Positions 21,898-23,472 of a DNA stretch of 23,472 nucleotides are shown piece after piece. Location of the stretch: positions 1 to 23,472 of the forward strand of contig CAZGSR010000039.1 of NCBI GenBank assembly GCA_964528645.1, given 5' to 3'. Both the position numbers and the translations under genes were made by a program. How positions within the stretch are numbered: the stretch's first letter is position 1; each line of letters opens with the position of its first letter. This DNA is from UBA5734 sp964528645 (GTDB lineage Bacteria; Bacillota; Clostridia; Saccharofermentanales; UBA5734). The notes below the pieces were generated by a model. The model searched no databases. It was not told where the DNA came from and saw nothing but the letters and a program-made list of their open reading frames with translations.

Positions 21898-22605
21898 ATG
21901 GCATCTGACAACATGATCGAGCTCAGTGAGGTGCGCAAAAGCTATTTTATCGGCCACCCCAACGAGTTCGAAGTCCTCCATGGCATCAACCTGAAGATCC
22001 GGCGTGGCGAATTTATCGCCATCGTCGGTGCCTCCGGATCTGGCAAATCGACCCTCATGAACATCATCGGTGTGCTCGACCGGCCGACCAGTGGCTCGTA
22101 TTCACTGGATGATGTGGCGATTGACACGCTGCACGACCGTGAATTGTCCCGCATCCGCAACCACAAGATTGGTTTTATTTTCCAGAATTTCAACTTGATC
22201 GCCCGTTCCACAGCGATCCACAATGTCGAATTGCCGATGCTGTACGCTGGCTTCTCCCGTCATGAGCGTCATGAAAGAGCCAAAGAGTTGATGGCCATGG
22301 TTGAGATGACTGACCGGGCCCGCCATCAGCCAAATGAATTATCCGGCGGCCAGAAGCAACGCGTCGCCATTGCCCGGGCCATGGCCAATGATCCGGCCAT
22401 TCTTCTAGCGGATGAGCCAACCGGCAACCTGGACTCTGCCACCGAACGCATGGTCATGGACATTTTCCACCGACTGCACGAGGAGCAAGGCAAGACCATT
22501 GTCCTGATCACGCATAGCCCAGATTTGGCGAAAGAAACAGACCGCGTCGTCACCCTGCGTGACGGCCAGATCATTGATGACCGAAAGGGGGCGAGCCACG
22601 CATGA
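21898..22605 (+). CDS. MacB/LolD-type ABC exporter ATP-binding protein
   Basis: 235 residues, standard size for stand-alone ATPases of the MacB/LolD/FtsE class. Walker A GASGSGKS, Q-loop FIFQNFNLIA, signature LSGGQKQRVAIARAM, Walker B ILLADEPTGNLDS and H-loop LITHSPD are all present. It powers a mechanotransmission-type exporter at the inner face of the membrane. The ATG at 21898 is one base after the stop of the adaptor gene, with GGAGG inside the end of that gene; its own stop overlaps the permease start (ATGA). The three genes form one tightly coupled operon. Confidence 0.5.
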   Translation: MASDNMIELSEVRKSYFIGHPNEFEVLHGINLKIRRGEFIAIVGASGSGKSTLMNIIGVLDRPTSGSYSLDDVAIDTLHDRELSRIRNHKIGFIFQNFNLIARSTAIHNVELPMLYAGFSRHERHERAKELMAMVEMTDRARHQPNELSGGQKQRVAIARAMANDPAILLADEPTGNLDSATERMVMDIFHRLHEEQGKTIVLITHSPDLAKETDRVVTLRDGQIIDDRKGASHA

Positions 22606-23472
22606 ATCTCTGGGAAAATGTCCACCTGGCGATCACCAGCCTGATGGCTAATAAAATGCGTGCCCTCCTGACCATGCTGGGTATCATCATCGGCATCGGA
22701 TCTGTCATCGGTATCCTGACCGTTGGGGACTCCCTGAGCGGTAGCATCAGCGATGATATCCAGTCGCTTGGGGCGCGCAATGTGGCTGTCACCATCCAGG
22801 CCAGAGAGAGCGACATCAGCCGGGCCCCTGCATTTGTCCAGGCCCTGCGCAATGGCAGCAATGCCGCCGCGGACAAAGACCTGATCACAAGCGAAATGCT
22901 CACTAATCTGAAAGCCGCATTTCCAGATAGCATTGAAGCCATCAGTCTGACCGAAACGGTCGGAATCGGTGAAATCCGGGATGGCCAACGCTATGCCAAT
23001 CTGACCCTGACGGGTGTCAATACTGATTTCACGGTTGCCAATGAACTGACGATTCTGGGTGGCCATTTCCTGACTGCCGAAGAGACCCAGTCATTCAAGA
23101 AAGTTGCTGTCGTGTCCGACAAATTGGTGGACAATCTGTTTGGCAAACAAAACCCACTGGGACAGACGATCGATGTCGTCATTGAAGGCATTGCCGATCG
23201 CTACACCATTGTCGGCGTTTACGAATACGAAGAATCCTCCCTCAATCCCAGCATGGAAGCAGATGCAGATTTGAACACCTCGGTATACATTCCGTTAAAT
23301 ACCGCCCTGCATCGCACCGGTTCGACTGGGTATCAAAGTTTGACGCTTGTGACGACCAGCACGACAGATGCGGTTGCATTTGCACCTACGGTCGAAGCTT
23401 TTTTCAAATTCTATTATGATGGTTCGGGTGTCATAACCACCTTTTTTCCGTTACACAAATTGCCAGACCTGT
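22602..23472 (+). CDS. MacB-type ABC exporter permease, 3' end beyond the window
   Basis: 290 codons are visible and the gene is cut by the right edge. The N-terminal cytoplasmic helix and first membrane segment (NKMRALLTMLGIIIGIGSVI) are typical of MacB/FtsX proteins, followed by the large extracytoplasmic MacB core domain (SLGARNVAV; LTLTGVNTDF; LGGHFLTAEE; VAVVSDKLVDNLFG; NPLGQTI). The remaining membrane helices lie outside. The start overlaps the ATPase stop (ATGA). The last about 15 codons (after FYYDGSG) look less like the family; a one-base shift at the T6 run near 23443 would give FSVTQIARP instead, so a sequencing slip or real frameshift close to the edge is possible. Confidence 0.5.
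   Translation, partial: MNLWENVHLAITSLMANKMRALLTMLGIIIGIGSVIGILTVGDSLSGSISDDIQSLGARNVAVTIQARESDISRAPAFVQALRNGSNAAADKDLITSEMLTNLKAAFPDSIEAISLTETVGIGEIRDGQRYANLTLTGVNTDFTVANELTILGGHFLTAEETQSFKKVAVVSDKLVDNLFGKQNPLGQTIDVVIEGIADRYTIVGVYEYEESSLNPSMEADADLNTSVYIPLNTALHRTGSTGYQSLTLVTTSTTDAVAFAPTVEAFFKFYYDGSGVITTFFPLHKLPDL

Overview
The window comes from a GC-rich (roughly 55-58% by eye) bacterial chromosome, most likely a non-model member of Bacillota (Clostridia-like). The main support is gene order. The SRP RNA, dnaX, ybaB and recR lie together as in Bacillus, and mazG, rqcP and divIC form a run in which the sporulation genes yabP and yabQ of B. subtilis are missing. A YitT-family protein, a lipoprotein-type peptide-binding protein with a Thr/Ala-rich linker, and a MacA/MacB-type exporter without an outer-membrane partner in view fit the same picture. 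Genus cannot be told from this sequence.

Layout. 1-677 (minus) is a large serine recombinase that lacks its catalytic N-terminus and runs off the left edge. It lies directly downstream of a tRNA-Gly(CCC)/tRNA-Thr(GGT) unit with its own promoter and terminator. 992-1590 is a non-coding repeat island with a 52-bp tandem array and two large inverted repeats. 1718-3523 is an acyl-CoA synthetase, followed by a duplicated double-hairpin element (3556-3728) that lies between it and the convergent lipoate-protein ligase gene lplA. 4820-6677 (plus) holds a small conserved protein, mazG, rqcP and divIC. 6902-8581 is an OppA-type peptide-binding lipoprotein whose two halves are in swapped order (see below). 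Then come mtnA (plus) and, convergent to it, oppBCDF (minus), recR-ybaB-dnaX-SRP RNA (minus), a YitT-family gene (plus), a histidine kinase/response regulator pair (minus), and a divergent MacA/ATPase/MacB-permease exporter (plus) cut by the right edge.

How it works together. OppB/C form the membrane channel and OppD/F the ATPases of a peptide importer; the permuted OppA is the likely substrate receptor, although it is encoded more than 1 kb away on the other strand. DnaX, YbaB and RecR serve replication and recombination. MazG, RqcP and DivIC serve nucleotide clean-up, ribosome rescue and cell division. The two-component system has a very short external loop and is divergent from the exporter, which suggests envelope-stress or antimicrobial sensing coupled to efflux.

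The most striking observation is the OppA-like protein. After its signal peptide it begins with what is the C-terminal part of ordinary OppA, continues in frame into the usual N-terminal part, and stops exactly where the first part would normally start. This is an apparent natural circular permutation. The second most interesting observation is the duplicated double-hairpin element with co-varying stems at 3556-3728.
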